64,000 nucleotides of DNA from an uncultured Eubacteriales bacterium (lineage in GTDB: Bacteria > Bacillota > Clostridia > Christensenellales > DTU072): assembly GCA_949292905.1 (NCBI GenBank), contig CASFAV010000004.1, positions 186,001 to 250,000 of the forward strand, in the 5' to 3' direction. The position numbers and the translations under genes were made by a program. Shown piece after piece: positions 51,757 to 60,476 of the stretch; within the stretch, counting starts at the first letter, position 1; each line of letters begins with the position of its first letter. The notes beneath the pieces were generated by a model. The model was not told the origin of the DNA. It saw only the letters and a program-made list of their open reading frames with translations, and ran no database searches.

Positions 51757-51778
51757 TACGGGCGTCTCGGGCGCCGAC

Positions 51779-52132
51779 CTAAGCGAGCACGAGCACGTTG
51801 AGATATCCCACGCCTATGAGTAGAGCGAGGAAAAGGAAATTGATAATAAGGTACTTGATAAGGTATCCACGGGTCCCTCCCGGCATAAGCTTGCGATAGG
51901 TATTCAGCGTGATCAGGCTCGCAAGAGAAGCTATCGGGGTACCCAAACCGCCCAAATTGACGGCGACGAGCAGCGCGGGATACGCCGTGGTGAATTGTGA
52001 AAGAAGCACCGCGTCGGGCATGTGATGACGGTGACGTTCTCCCGACGAGGCGTGCGACGCCTCGGTTACGCTTTTTACCTCTTCTTCTCTTCCTTTTTCG
52101 CCCGAATTCAATTGCGTTTCGCCCCCGGACAT
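51779..52132 (-). pseudogene. Truncated SLC13/ion-transporter-superfamily permease remnant (C-terminal end)
   Basis: An open frame of 117 residues. From about residue 38, AVLLSQFTTAYPALL and VNLGGLGTPIASLASLI are the characteristic last-third motif of SLC13/ArsB-type anion or citrate transporters, followed by a final membrane helix (YLIIN...VGYLNVLVLA). The preceding ~35 residues are hydrophilic and unlike a transporter, and the ~300 N-terminal residues expected are absent. An ATG with a distant SD exists, so a short product could be made. Best read as a deletion remnant. Confidence 0.7.
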
Positions 52133-52247
52133 AGATACAACTTCTCCGCTCCTTTTTGTTTCCGCAAAAAGTATATTCCCGCGCGTGTTTCGTCAACGGA
52201 TTTCGACAAGATGTCGATATTTGCACGCGCTCGCCGCGCGTACGCGG

Positions 52248-52277
52248 TTGACCGAGGCGCGCTCAACGTGTTATAAC
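52248..52277 (+). promoter_or_regulatory. Possible promoter for the PepSY lipoprotein gene
   Basis: TTGACC (52248-52253), 18-nt spacer, TATAAC (52272-52277). The ~115-nt leader holds a perfect palindrome ACCGAAAAATTTTTCGGT (about 52307-52324) followed by TTTT. Confidence 0.5.
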
Positions 52278-52400
52278 ATAGTCGCGGTCGGTATGAAAAA
52301 TTCTTACCGAAAAATTTTTCGGTTTTTCCGTAACCTTTCAGCCGTCGGCGCGTCTTATATGTGAAAGCGCTTAAAACAACGTTAAGGAGAAACGAAAAAA

Positions 52401-53423
52401 ATGAAAAAGAATTCACGCAAAACAATAATTATCGCGGCGCTCGCCGCGTGCGTAATAATGGCGATCTGCGTGCTTGCGGGCTGCGCGGGCGCCGATAACG
52501 GAGTGAACGGAGCGGTCACGGCGGCGCAAGCCGAGAGTGTGGCTCTCTCCGCGCAAGGACTCACCAAAGCCGACGTATCCTATATCACGAGCGAAGCCGA
52601 TCGCGAAAACGGCAAAACGGTCTACGAAGTTAAATTCGTAAAAGACGGAGTCCTTTTCGAAGTGAAAATCGACGCCGCGACCGGCGCGCTCATCTCAGTG
52701 GACACCGAGAACGCCGGTAACGTAGGCTCCTCCGATATACCCGACATAAGCGGCACTATAGGCGCGGAAGCCGCGCTCAACGCGGCGCTCGCCCACGCGG
52801 GAGTCGCCGACCCCTATAACGTCGACGTGGACTACGAATACGAAGGCGGCAAAGCGGTATTCGACGTGGAGTTCGATAAGGACGGCTACGAATACGATTA
52901 CGTCGTGGACGCCGCTACGGGCGAGATACTCTCCTCTTATAAAAAGTCGGAGAACGATTACCCCGCGACGATGCCTCCCGTGAGCGAAACGATAGGAAGA
53001 GACGCGGCTCTCAACGCGGCGCTCGCCCATGCGGGAATCACGGATCCCTATAACGTCGACGTGGATTACGATTACGAACACGGCAGCGCGGTATTCGAGG
53101 TGGAATTCCATAAGAGCGGTTACGAATACGAATACGTCGTGGACGCCGCTACGGGCGAGATACTTTATTCGCTCAAGAAGTACGACGAGGAATATTCCCC
53201 TTCCATGCCCGACGCGGCGCAGACGATAGGCGCGGAAGCCGCTCTTAACGCGGCGCTCGCCCACGCGGGAGTCGCCGATCCTTACGACGTGGAGACCGAA
53301 TACGAATACAAAAGCGGCAAAGCGGTATTCGAGGTGGAATTCAAGAAGAACGGTTACGAATACGATTACGTTGTCGACGCCATGAGCGGAGAGATCATCC
53401 GCTTCGAGAAAGAGCGCGACTGA
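52401..53423 (+). CDS. PepSY-repeat lipoprotein
   Basis: A 340-residue protein with a lipobox signal (VLAGC). One weaker and three strong PepSY repeats follow, each built on A-A-L-N-A-A-L-A-H-A-G-x-x-D-P-Y-x-V, a Y-E-x-G-K-A-V-F-x-V-E-F strand and Y-E-Y-x-Y-V-V-D-A-x-x-G-E-I. PepSY domains act as peptidase inhibitors or envelope sensors. AAGGAG precedes the ATG. The ECF sigma gene follows by 13 nt, so the lipoprotein, sigma factor and anti-sigma gene are probably one operon for envelope stress (inference). Confidence 0.87.
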   Translation: MKKNSRKTIIIAALAACVIMAICVLAGCAGADNGVNGAVTAAQAESVALSAQGLTKADVSYITSEADRENGKTVYEVKFVKDGVLFEVKIDAATGALISVDTENAGNVGSSDIPDISGTIGAEAALNAALAHAGVADPYNVDVDYEYEGGKAVFDVEFDKDGYEYDYVVDAATGEILSSYKKSENDYPATMPPVSETIGRDAALNAALAHAGITDPYNVDVDYDYEHGSAVFEVEFHKSGYEYEYVVDAATGEILYSLKKYDEEYSPSMPDAAQTIGAEAALNAALAHAGVADPYDVETEYEYKSGKAVFEVEFKKNGYEYDYVVDAMSGEIIRFEKERD

Positions 53424-53436
53424 GAAAGGAGATCAT

Positions 53437-53925
53437 ATGAGATCGGACGCTGTAGAGGAGCTGTTCAAAGCCCATTATAACGACGCTTATCTCTATACGC
53501 TGACGATCACGAAAAACGCTCAGGAAGCGGAGGACATAGTCTCGGTAGCGTTTTTCCGGGCGCTCAACACTGCGGACAAGCAGATACGCGATTTCAAGCC
53601 CTGGTTGCTCCGCGTCTGCCGCAACGAGATCTATACCCGCAGCCGCAGGAACGGCAAGGTCGCGACGCTCGAAGGCGACGTGGCGGACGAAGCCGAAAAC
53701 GCGGTGGAGAAAGTTATCAGGGACGAAGAATACCGCGCCTTGCATAAAGCAATAGGACTTCTGCCCGCGAACCTCCGCGAAATACTCCTTCTTTACTACT
53801 TCGAGGAGATGAGCGTCAGGGAAATAGCCGAAATAGTGGGCAAAACGGAAGTGAACGTCCGCGTCGGCCTCTACAGAGGCAGAGAAGAAATGAAAAAATT
53901 ATTGGAGGCAATATATGAATTTTGA
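53437..53925 (+). CDS. ECF-type RNA polymerase sigma factor
   Basis: A 162-residue sigma-70 family factor of ECF type. Region 2 has YNDAYLYTLTITKNAQEAEDIVSVAFFRAL (split here as the -10 binding helices), and region 4 has the HTH MSVREIAEIVGKTEVNVRVGLYRG. It lacks regions 1 and 3. AAAGGAG precedes the ATG, and the anti-sigma gene overlaps its end by 11 nt. It probably directs transcription of its own operon; no target promoter could be assigned by eye. Confidence 0.92.
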   Translation: MRSDAVEELFKAHYNDAYLYTLTITKNAQEAEDIVSVAFFRALNTADKQIRDFKPWLLRVCRNEIYTRSRRNGKVATLEGDVADEAENAVEKVIRDEEYRALHKAIGLLPANLREILLLYYFEEMSVREIAEIVGKTEVNVRVGLYRGREEMKKLLEAIYEF

Positions 53926-54466
53926 CAAAGCATACGACCGCTTTCTGGCGGGAACGGCGAGCGAAGAGGAGATAGCCTACGTCAAATCGGAACTTCAGAA
54001 GCTCAAGAAATTAGAAGAACTTATGGCAGAGGACCGCGCTCCGCGCCCCTCTTTGGAAAAAGCTGAAGCGGAACAATACAAAAAAGCGAAAAAGGCATAT
54101 ACCCTGCGCACGGCGGTGACGGTGTTCGCGATAGTGTTGCTCGTATTCGCTATAGTCGCGGGAGCCGTCTGTGGAGGAATATACGGAACGGCGTACTCGA
54201 GCGCGAAAAGCTCCGACAAAGTGGACTACGCCGAGGCGCGTTCGATAGCTTACGACTTCGCCTACGATTACGCGATAAACACGTTAAAGATGACCGAACC
54301 CGTGATTGTGGTTACCGAGATCGAAAAAGAGCTGAAAATGGAATCCCCGCTCAAAATGTCCTCTTACGTATATTTCGCGGAAGTCAAAGTGGGCAGAGCG
54401 GAGCTGGAGATCAAGATAGATTCCCCTACCGGCACGCCCGTTCTTATCGATATAGACTTCGACTGA
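53915..54466 (+). CDS. Membrane-spanning anti-sigma factor
   Basis: A 183-residue protein: a cytoplasmic N-terminal helical part (MNFDKAYDRFLAGTASEEE resembles a short anti-sigma helix bundle), one membrane helix (about residues 67-92), and an extracellular C-terminus with a PepSY-like strand pattern (VYFAEVKVGRAELEIKIDSPTGTPV). The overlap with the ECF gene is typical of sigma/anti-sigma pairs. The PepSY-like outer part matches the lipoprotein two genes upstream, suggesting a shared signal. Confidence 0.75.
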   Translation: MNFDKAYDRFLAGTASEEEIAYVKSELQKLKKLEELMAEDRAPRPSLEKAEAEQYKKAKKAYTLRTAVTVFAIVLLVFAIVAGAVCGGIYGTAYSSAKSSDKVDYAEARSIAYDFAYDYAINTLKMTEPVIVVTEIEKELKMESPLKMSSYVYFAEVKVGRAELEIKIDSPTGTPVLIDIDFD

Positions 54467-54493
54467 GCCCGCATTCGACTTCAAAAAACACCG

Positions 54494-54523
54494 ACGCCCG
54501 CTTCCGAAGCGGGCGTTTCCTTT
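54494..54523 (+). terminator. Rho-independent terminator after the anti-sigma gene
   Basis: 10-bp perfect stem ACGCCCGCTT (54494-54503) with 54507-54516, CCG loop, then TTCCTTT. Confidence 0.85.
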
Positions 54524-54527
54524 ACCT

Positions 54528-55217
54528 TCAGTCGGTCACGGGAAGTATCTCCTCTTTCACCCCCGACGATATGCTATAGGCTTTGCCTCCGGAAGTAAGG
54601 CTCCCGGCGAGAACGCCGTTTCTGAAAACTATCGCCGCGTCGTCCTCTACGGCGTAAGCCGTAAGGTCGTATCCCGCCGCAACGTCGTCGAATTCGCGAC
54701 GGCTGTTGTAGTGCGGCGTCATGATACCTTCTATGAGTCCTATCCCGTCGTGCACGGCATAGCCGCTTACCGCGCTCACGTCGGAATCGGTATACATCTT
54801 CTTAAACCAGCATATCGCGCCCGCAGACAGCCCCGCCAGTATCGTGCCGCGCTCGTATGCTTCGAGTATGAGCCCGATCATCCCCGTGCGCTTCCACACG
54901 TCCAGCATATACAGCGTGTCCCCGCCGCCTACGTACAACGCATCCGCAAGAGCTATTTTCTCCGCTATCTTTTCCATAGGGATATCTTTCTTCGTAAGCA
55001 GCGCCACGTCCGCTTTGACGTCGAAGTCCGAGGTGTACGTCTTGCGGAAAGTATTGAAATACGGCAGGCTGTCGTGGCTTGCCGTACCTATGAACAAAGC
55101 TCGCGCGCGCCGCTCGCCGGCGCGCTCTTTGGCGAGAGCCGCCACGTATGCGTCTATGGCGCCAGTGGTCTTGTATCTCAATTCGCCGCCGCCTATGGCG
55201 ACGATCGTTTTAACCAT
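54528..55217 (-). CDS. Peptidase E-like (family S51) serine dipeptidase
   Basis: A 229-residue protein with the S51 nucleophile motif GLSAGAICW (Ser), the preceding YVGGGDTLYML segment and the FIGTASHDS strand. It is expected to cleave Asp-containing dipeptides, or to act as a cyanophycinase-like hydrolase, in the cytoplasm. Its start overlaps the end of the upstream alpha/beta hydrolase gene by 8 nt, so the two form a small operon. Confidence 0.85.
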   Translation of the reverse strand: MVKTIVAIGGGELRYKTTGAIDAYVAALAKERAGERRARALFIGTASHDSLPYFNTFRKTYTSDFDVKADVALLTKKDIPMEKIAEKIALADALYVGGGDTLYMLDVWKRTGMIGLILEAYERGTILAGLSAGAICWFKKMYTDSDVSAVSGYAVHDGIGLIEGIMTPHYNSRREFDDVAAGYDLTAYAVEDDAAIVFRNGVLAGSLTSGGKAYSISSGVKEEILPVTD

Positions 55218-56574
55218 TGCCGAGTATCTCCGCCGTATTTATCTCGAACACGTCGTCGAATGTGGCGACGGTGGAGCCGCCGCCCACCTGCTTATAGCAT
55301 TGACCCACGAGTTTCGCCATCTCCTCCGTCGGCAAAGCCGCCGCGTAAGCCACCTTTTCTTCGGGCGTAATAGCGGACGCCGCGTCGTATTCGTTCGTTA
55401 TCGAGCAAAGCAGGAATTGCCTTACGCCGTTATGTCCTTCGGTCATTACGCTGTAGCCCTTGCCGTATGAATCGTAGGTTACGTCTATCATTATGTACGC
55501 GCATACCGATATGAGATCGGCGCGCATTTCCGCGCTGATAAAACCGTTAAGGAAGCTCTCGTCATACGAGTAATAATCCATTACTATGCCGTTTGCGGCA
55601 AGATCCTTGAGCGCCTCTATCGTGGTTATACCGGTGTCGTCGCCGGGAATGTTTTTACCCGACCATCTGCAGGTAAGTCCCGTCTGACCGCCGTAAACCA
55701 CTCCGCCCTCCAGCGGCACATGCACCGCGAAGAAAGTGTCCTCCATCATATAACGCGAAGGGATCTTTTCGTGCGCTATCTGTCCGACGCGGGCGTCGGC
55801 AAGCTCCGTGAGCAGGAAAAGTCCCGCCGCGCACACTTCGCCGCCCATGGAATGCGCGGCTACGCGTATCTCTTCCTTGCCGAATTCGTCGGGTAATTTT
55901 TCGACCGCCCTTATATAGTCGGCGGCGAAATGCTCCGCTACGGTATATTCCGACACGTTCTTGTTCAACGAACCGTCCACGCTTTTGTAACGCATACCGT
56001 TGACGCCGTCGGTAGCCCATATCTTCTCCTCGATACCGGAGAAATCGATATTTTCGGACGCGAATCTGTTGTAATTGTATATGCCCACGTTATATCCCGC
56101 GTCAAGCCACAGCTTCGTCATCTGCACGGGATATTCGTCATCGGATACGCCCAGTTCTTCCGCGTTGCCTATTTTCGTATTCACGTAATATGCTTCTTCG
56201 GTATAATGTCCGTCCGCCATCATGCCGTGAACGTTGATTATCGTGGGTTTGTCGGGATCGACAAGCGCCGCGCCTTCGTCGGAATCGGCGTCAAGACGCA
56301 CCACCTTACCGAGGGCTTCGTCGTAATAGCACCAGAAAAGCCCCTGATCGGCGAGATCGGGATATTTCTCGTAATCGAATACCACTTCCGTAGCGTAATC
56401 GACGTATTCGAGATTTTCGGGATAGAGAGCTTCGTCTGCGACTCTGACTTTCTGCCAGCCCGTCAGCTCGGCGGGCGCGTTACTTGCGTCGCGAAAGCCC
56501 ATGATACCCGCAATTCCGAGCCCTACGGTACCGAGGAAAAGTATTATCAAAACGACTATTCCGAATTTCTTCAT
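55210..56574 (-). CDS. Membrane-anchored alpha/beta-hydrolase (lipase-like)
   Basis: A 454-residue protein with an N-terminal membrane anchor (about residues 4-26). The fold's oxyanion strand is INVHGMMADGHY, and the nucleophile elbow is VAAHSMGGEVCAAG (Ser in AHSMGG). A long acidic region precedes the hydrolase core. ATG 56574 follows AGGAGG by 6 nt. Substrate unknown; an extracellular ester, wall component or lipid is likely. Operon with the peptidase E-like gene. Confidence 0.75.
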   Translation of the reverse strand: MKKFGIVVLIILFLGTVGLGIAGIMGFRDASNAPAELTGWQKVRVADEALYPENLEYVDYATEVVFDYEKYPDLADQGLFWCYYDEALGKVVRLDADSDEGAALVDPDKPTIINVHGMMADGHYTEEAYYVNTKIGNAEELGVSDDEYPVQMTKLWLDAGYNVGIYNYNRFASENIDFSGIEEKIWATDGVNGMRYKSVDGSLNKNVSEYTVAEHFAADYIRAVEKLPDEFGKEEIRVAAHSMGGEVCAAGLFLLTELADARVGQIAHEKIPSRYMMEDTFFAVHVPLEGGVVYGGQTGLTCRWSGKNIPGDDTGITTIEALKDLAANGIVMDYYSYDESFLNGFISAEMRADLISVCAYIMIDVTYDSYGKGYSVMTEGHNGVRQFLLCSITNEYDAASAITPEEKVAYAAALPTEEMAKLVGQCYKQVGGGSTVATFDDVFEINTAEILGNG

Positions 56575-56689
56575 TCCGCACCTCCTGATACGCGCGAACG
56601 CGCTCGACGACTGTCGATACATAATAATTATAAAACCTCCGCGCGCCTTTGTAAAGACGGAATTTATCCGCCGCGACTTCTAGGTAACG

Positions 56690-56716
56690 CAAAAAAGCCG
56701 TCCTTTGAGGACGGCA
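56690..56716 (-). terminator. Rho-independent terminator of dut
   Basis: Minus strand: 8-bp stem GCCGTCCT with AGGACGGC (56697-56704 with 56708-56715), followed by six T (56696-56691). Confidence 0.88.
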
Positions 56717-56733
56717 TTATCTGTCAGGCATAT

Positions 56734-57231
56734 TCAACGCGAGGTGCTTCCGAAGCCTCCGTTCCTCACCGCGGTGACGTCGTCGTCCTTCGTTATGCCG
56801 TACGCAAGGAACACCCCCTGCACGAACGCGGCTCCCTCGGCGACTTCCATGCGTTTGTCACCGCCGTTATACAGCTTGATGAAAATATGTCCTTCGTTAT
56901 CGGAATAACAGTAATCGGAATCGATGATGCCCGTCGTGTTGTTGAGCATAACGCGGTATTTGTAGCCGAGCCCGCTCCTCGGGTAGAGCATCAACACCCA
57001 CCCTTCGTCCATGACAGCGCGTATACCCGTAGGTATCCTGACCGTTTCGCCCGGTTCGAGCGCGAATGAGTAAGGGGCGTAAAAATCGTATCCCGCCGAG
57101 CCGCGCGTCGCTCTCGCGGGCATTTTAATGCTTTCGTAGGCTTTGCTCGCCACGGCTTCGCTCGTCACCTCGGAAGCGTCTTTGATATATCTTTCCGCGC
57201 TTACTTTACGAAATTCGGCTATCCTGTACAT
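56734..57231 (-). CDS. dut: dUTP diphosphatase (trimeric dUTPase)
   Basis: A 165-residue dUTPase. Motifs I-III and V are ATRGSAGYDFYA, YPRSGLGYKY, NNTTGIIDSDY and GGFGSTSR; the Asp in GIIDSDY is catalytic. It hydrolyses dUTP to dUMP, preventing uracil in DNA. An extra ~30 residues precede motif I. ATG 57231 has AAAGGAAAGG upstream, but the gene starts inside gltX, overlapping its end by 26 nt. The overlap couples a nucleotide enzyme to a tRNA synthetase gene. Confidence 0.9.
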   Translation of the reverse strand: MYRIAEFRKVSAERYIKDASEVTSEAVASKAYESIKMPARATRGSAGYDFYAPYSFALEPGETVRIPTGIRAVMDEGWVLMLYPRSGLGYKYRVMLNNTTGIIDSDYCYSDNEGHIFIKLYNGGDKRMEVAEGAAFVQGVFLAYGITKDDDVTAVRNGGFGSTSR

Positions 57232-58672
57232 TGCCTTTCCTTTCTATCAGTTCCTTGCTGAAATCGAGTCTTCTGAGAGTTTCCTCTTTACCGAGGATGT
57301 CCGCCATCTCAACCGCGCCGCCCGGCGTTACCGCGTGACCGGTGATCGCCACGCGTACGCTCCAGAGAAGGAGCCCCTTCTTCATGCCCTTCTCCTCCGC
57401 TTTTGCGGCAAGAGCCGCGGATATGCTCTCCCCGTCGAATACGTCGAGCGGTTCGAGCGCCTCAACGGCGTACTTGATAGCGGTATATCCGACGCTTGCG
57501 TCCGCCTTGAGCTTTTTATGGTCGTACAGCGCAAGGTCGTATTCGCCGAAATCTTCGATGAACGCCACCTTCTCGGGTATCTCGGAGAATATGTCTATCC
57601 TGCTTTGCAGAAGCGCATTCCACTTCGCGTGATCGTATTTGTCGGCGACGACGCTTTCGGCATACCACGGTTCGGCAAGCTCGGCGAACCTTTCTGCGGG
57701 CAGTTCCTTTACGTACAGCCCGTTCAGCCACTTCATCTTCGGTTCGTCGAAAATGCTTCCCGACTTGCTTATGCCCTCCACGCCGAACAACTCCGTAAGC
57801 GTCGCCATATCCATTTTTTCGAGGTCGCTCTTCGGGCTCCAGCCCAGCAAAGCGATGTAATTGATTATCGCTTCGGGCAGATAGCCTTTCGCGATGAAAT
57901 CCTCGAAGTTGGCGTCGCCGTAACGCTTGGAAAGCTTGTGCTGCGCGTCCTTCATTATCGCGGGAAGATGAATGTATTTCGGCGGTTCCCAGCCGAACGC
58001 CGCGTATATGAGATTGTATTTCGGAGTGCTCGACAGATACTCCGCTCCGCGCATCACGTGCGTTATCCCCATCAGGTGGTCGTCTATCACGTTGGCGAAA
58101 TTATATGTGGGCATACCGTCCGACTTGATGAGGATATTGTCCTCGAGATCGGCGCAATCCACGGCTATCCTGCCGTATACCATATCCTCGTATTCCGTCA
58201 TTCCGTGCTCCGGAATATTCTGTCGGATAACGTATTCCTCGCCCGCCTCGAGCTTTCTCCGGATTTCTTCCGGGGAAAGCTTCAGGCAGTGTTTATCATA
58301 TTTACGGTTCCCGTTCTCGTCCGTAAGGGACTCCAGACGCTCCTTATCGCAGAAGCAGTAATATGCGCCGCCGAGCTCGATGAGCTTATGGGCGTACTCC
58401 CGATAAATGGCTTTTCTCTCGCTCTGCACGTAAGGTCCGTATTTGCCGCCGTTCAGCGGGCCTTCGTCTATGCGGAAGCCGCTCGCCTCAAGCGTGCGGT
58501 AGATGAGTTCCACCGCGCCGGGCACGTAACGCTTCTCGTCCGTGTCCTCGATGCGCAAAATAAATTCGCCCCCGTAATGGCGAGCGAAAAGATAAGCGTA
58601 AAGCGCCGTACGCAGATTGCCTATGTGCATGAAGCCCGTAGGACTCGGCGCGAATCTCGTTCTGACTGACAT
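57206..58672 (-). CDS. gltX: Glutamate--tRNA ligase
   Basis: A 488-residue class I synthetase, the usual length for bacterial GluRS. The HIGH motif is GFMHIGNLRTALYAYLFA, and the KMSKS equivalent is KLSKRYGDANF. LRIEDTDEKR and the YNFANVIDDHLMGITHVMRGAEYLSSTP region are also conserved. It charges tRNA-Glu (and tRNA-Gln in organisms using the amidotransferase route). GGAG lies 5 nt before the ATG. Its last codons overlap dut. Confidence 0.95.
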   Translation of the reverse strand: MSVRTRFAPSPTGFMHIGNLRTALYAYLFARHYGGEFILRIEDTDEKRYVPGAVELIYRTLEASGFRIDEGPLNGGKYGPYVQSERKAIYREYAHKLIELGGAYYCFCDKERLESLTDENGNRKYDKHCLKLSPEEIRRKLEAGEEYVIRQNIPEHGMTEYEDMVYGRIAVDCADLEDNILIKSDGMPTYNFANVIDDHLMGITHVMRGAEYLSSTPKYNLIYAAFGWEPPKYIHLPAIMKDAQHKLSKRYGDANFEDFIAKGYLPEAIINYIALLGWSPKSDLEKMDMATLTELFGVEGISKSGSIFDEPKMKWLNGLYVKELPAERFAELAEPWYAESVVADKYDHAKWNALLQSRIDIFSEIPEKVAFIEDFGEYDLALYDHKKLKADASVGYTAIKYAVEALEPLDVFDGESISAALAAKAEEKGMKKGLLLWSVRVAITGHAVTPGGAVEMADILGKEETLRRLDFSKELIERKGNVQDSRIS

Positions 58673-58705
58673 ACCGTCTCCGTTGAATTATTCAGATATT
58701 TTTTA

Positions 58706-58729
58706 CGCCGCGGCGATTACGCCGCGGCG
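58706..58729. repeat. Perfect GC hairpin between parB and gltX
   Basis: CGCCGCGGCG, ATTA, CGCCGCGGCG: each arm is itself a palindrome. On the plus strand T-rich sequence precedes it; on the minus strand A-rich sequence follows, so it is not a normal intrinsic terminator for parB. Confidence 0.6.
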
Positions 58730-58750
58730 CGATCGTTGACTTTTATCCGT

Positions 58751-59635
58751 TTATTTGAGCTTGCTCATCAGCTCGTATATCCTCTGCAGGTCGTCGGCAT
58801 TATAGTAATCGATATAGATCCTGCCCTTGTTTTCGTTACCGACGAGCTTGACTTTGGTGGAGAAAATACGCTTCATGTCATCCACGAAACCGCGCATCTC
58901 CGCGGAAAGCCTTACCTTCTCGGCGCCCGAAAGTTTACGCGGCGCTTTGTCGGGGTTGAGATAATAACGCACCTTGAGCTCGAGCTCTCTCACCGTCATC
59001 TCGCCGTCCGCCGCCTGATAGGCGAAATCTATCTGCGTCTCCCTGTCGGTCACCGGTACGAGCGCGCGGGCGTGTCCCGCCGATATGCGATCCTGCCTTA
59101 CGAGGCTTTTGACTTCGTCGTCGAGCGCCAGAAGCCTTAACGTATTCGCCACGCTCGAACGCGCCTTGCCGATACGCGCCGCAAGTTTGTCCTGCGTGTA
59201 TCCGTTCATGCGCATCAGTTCGTCGATAGCTTCCGCTTCTTCTATCGCGTTCAGGTTCTCGCGCTGCAGGTTTTCGATAAGGCTTATTTCCCTTATCATC
59301 GAGTCGTCTATCTGCTTGACGAGAGCGGGTACCGTGTTGAGCCCTATCGCCTTCGCCGCACGATAACGCCTTTCGCCCGCGACTATCATGTATTTGTCGC
59401 CGCGCTTGACGAGTATCAGCGGTTGCAGTACGCCGTGTACCCTGATGGAATCTTCCAGTTCGCGTTGCGCCGCTTCCCCGAAATACTTACGGGGCTGATC
59501 CGGATTGGGTTCGATGTTCGCTATCTCCATTTGATAGACGTTCTCGCCTTCGACCACTTTTACCGGCGCGCTCAGCCTTTCGTCCTCAATGTTGGCAAGT
59601 AATTCGCTGAGACCTTTTCCGATACGTTTTGCCAT
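58751..59635 (-). CDS. parB: Chromosome partitioning protein ParB/Spo0J
   Basis: A 294-residue ParB/Spo0J-type CTP-dependent clamp. The ParB/Srx domain has VAGERRYRAAKAIG (the GERR nucleotide motif) and LIENLQRENLNAIEEAEAI. The HTH is MNGYTQDKLAARIGKARSSVANTLRLL, followed by the RISAGHARAL helix. The C-terminal dimer domain is RIYIDYYNADDLQRIYELM. Noc is a paralogue, but the KGLSELL start and this C-terminus favour ParB. It follows rsmG by 55 nt. The parA/soj gene usual at this place is missing. Confidence 0.9.
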   Translation of the reverse strand: MAKRIGKGLSELLANIEDERLSAPVKVVEGENVYQMEIANIEPNPDQPRKYFGEAAQRELEDSIRVHGVLQPLILVKRGDKYMIVAGERRYRAAKAIGLNTVPALVKQIDDSMIREISLIENLQRENLNAIEEAEAIDELMRMNGYTQDKLAARIGKARSSVANTLRLLALDDEVKSLVRQDRISAGHARALVPVTDRETQIDFAYQAADGEMTVRELELKVRYYLNPDKAPRKLSGAEKVRLSAEMRGFVDDMKRIFSTKVKLVGNENKGRIYIDYYNADDLQRIYELMSKLK

Positions 59636-59690
59636 ACCTCTTCTCCTTTCTTCTTATTCCCCGACCGCTTACGCTCCGCCGGCTCGCCGC

Positions 59691-60392
59691 TTACAGCGGT
59701 TCGCTCGCGATACGCGCGTTTCGCCTCGGATATTTTTCAAGCGTTTCCGCCGTTTTTGTATAAACGAGCAAGGTGCGGAAATTACCTTCCACGACGTATT
59801 CCTTCGCCTCCGTAAGTTCCGCTCCCAGTATCTTCGCGGCATTCTCCGCCGCCGCGACTTCGTCCGCGCAATGCGCCTTGTAAGCCATAAGCCTTCCGCC
59901 CTTTTTCAGAAGCGGCATCGCGTATTCGAGAAGTATCCGCGTTTCCGTGACCGCTCTTGCCGTAACGACGTCGAACGCTTCGCGGTAACCTTCCTTCCTG
60001 CCCGCGTCCTCCGCGCGCATGTTCGCGGCGCGTATCCCCGTAAGTCCGAGACGGGCGATCAGCGCCTCCAGAAAGGCGGTCTTCTTTCCGTTGCTCTCGA
60101 ACATCGTTACGTCCGCGTCGGGACGATATATCTTGAGGACGACTGCGGGAAACCCCGCGCCGCTGCCTATATCGGCAAGCTTCGCGCCCTCTTGAAGATA
60201 AGACGTCGCCGCAAGACTGTCCAGAAAATGCTTGGCTATAACGCCGTCTTCGTCGGTTATCGCAGTAAGGTTCACCTTCTCGTTGTACCCGACGAGGAAG
60301 CGGTAATATCCGAGGAATTTCTCCGCCTTTTCGGCGTCCGAATCGTATCCGTATTCGGCGAATTTATCCCTCAATTTTGCCGTGAAATCCAT
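59691..60392 (-). CDS. rsmG: 16S rRNA (guanine527-N7)-methyltransferase
   Basis: A 233-residue RsmG/GidB. The SAM-binding motif is LADIGSGAGFPAVVLKI, and the family segments YNEKVNLTAITD, KHFLDSLA and FDVVTARAV are present. It methylates G527 of 16S rRNA. GAGAGG lies 4 nt before the ATG. It shares its upstream region with the divergent nfnAB operon. Its presence beside parB is typical of the oriC-near rsmG-par cluster of Firmicutes. Confidence 0.95.
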   Translation of the reverse strand: MDFTAKLRDKFAEYGYDSDAEKAEKFLGYYRFLVGYNEKVNLTAITDEDGVIAKHFLDSLAATSYLQEGAKLADIGSGAGFPAVVLKIYRPDADVTMFESNGKKTAFLEALIARLGLTGIRAANMRAEDAGRKEGYREAFDVVTARAVTETRILLEYAMPLLKKGGRLMAYKAHCADEVAAAENAAKILGAELTEAKEYVVEGNFRTLLVYTKTAETLEKYPRRNARIASEPL

Positions 60393-60430
60393 TTTTCCTC
60401 TCGGCGAAGCTCGTCCCTATAGTTATAAAC

Positions 60431-60459
60431 AGTATAACATCTAATTCTTTCGGTTGCAA
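60431..60459 (-). promoter_or_regulatory. Promoter of rsmG-parB
   Basis: Minus strand: TTGCAA (60459-60454), 17-nt spacer, TATACT (60436-60431). Confidence 0.65.
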
Positions 60460-60476
60460 GTGTAAACCGAAATTAC

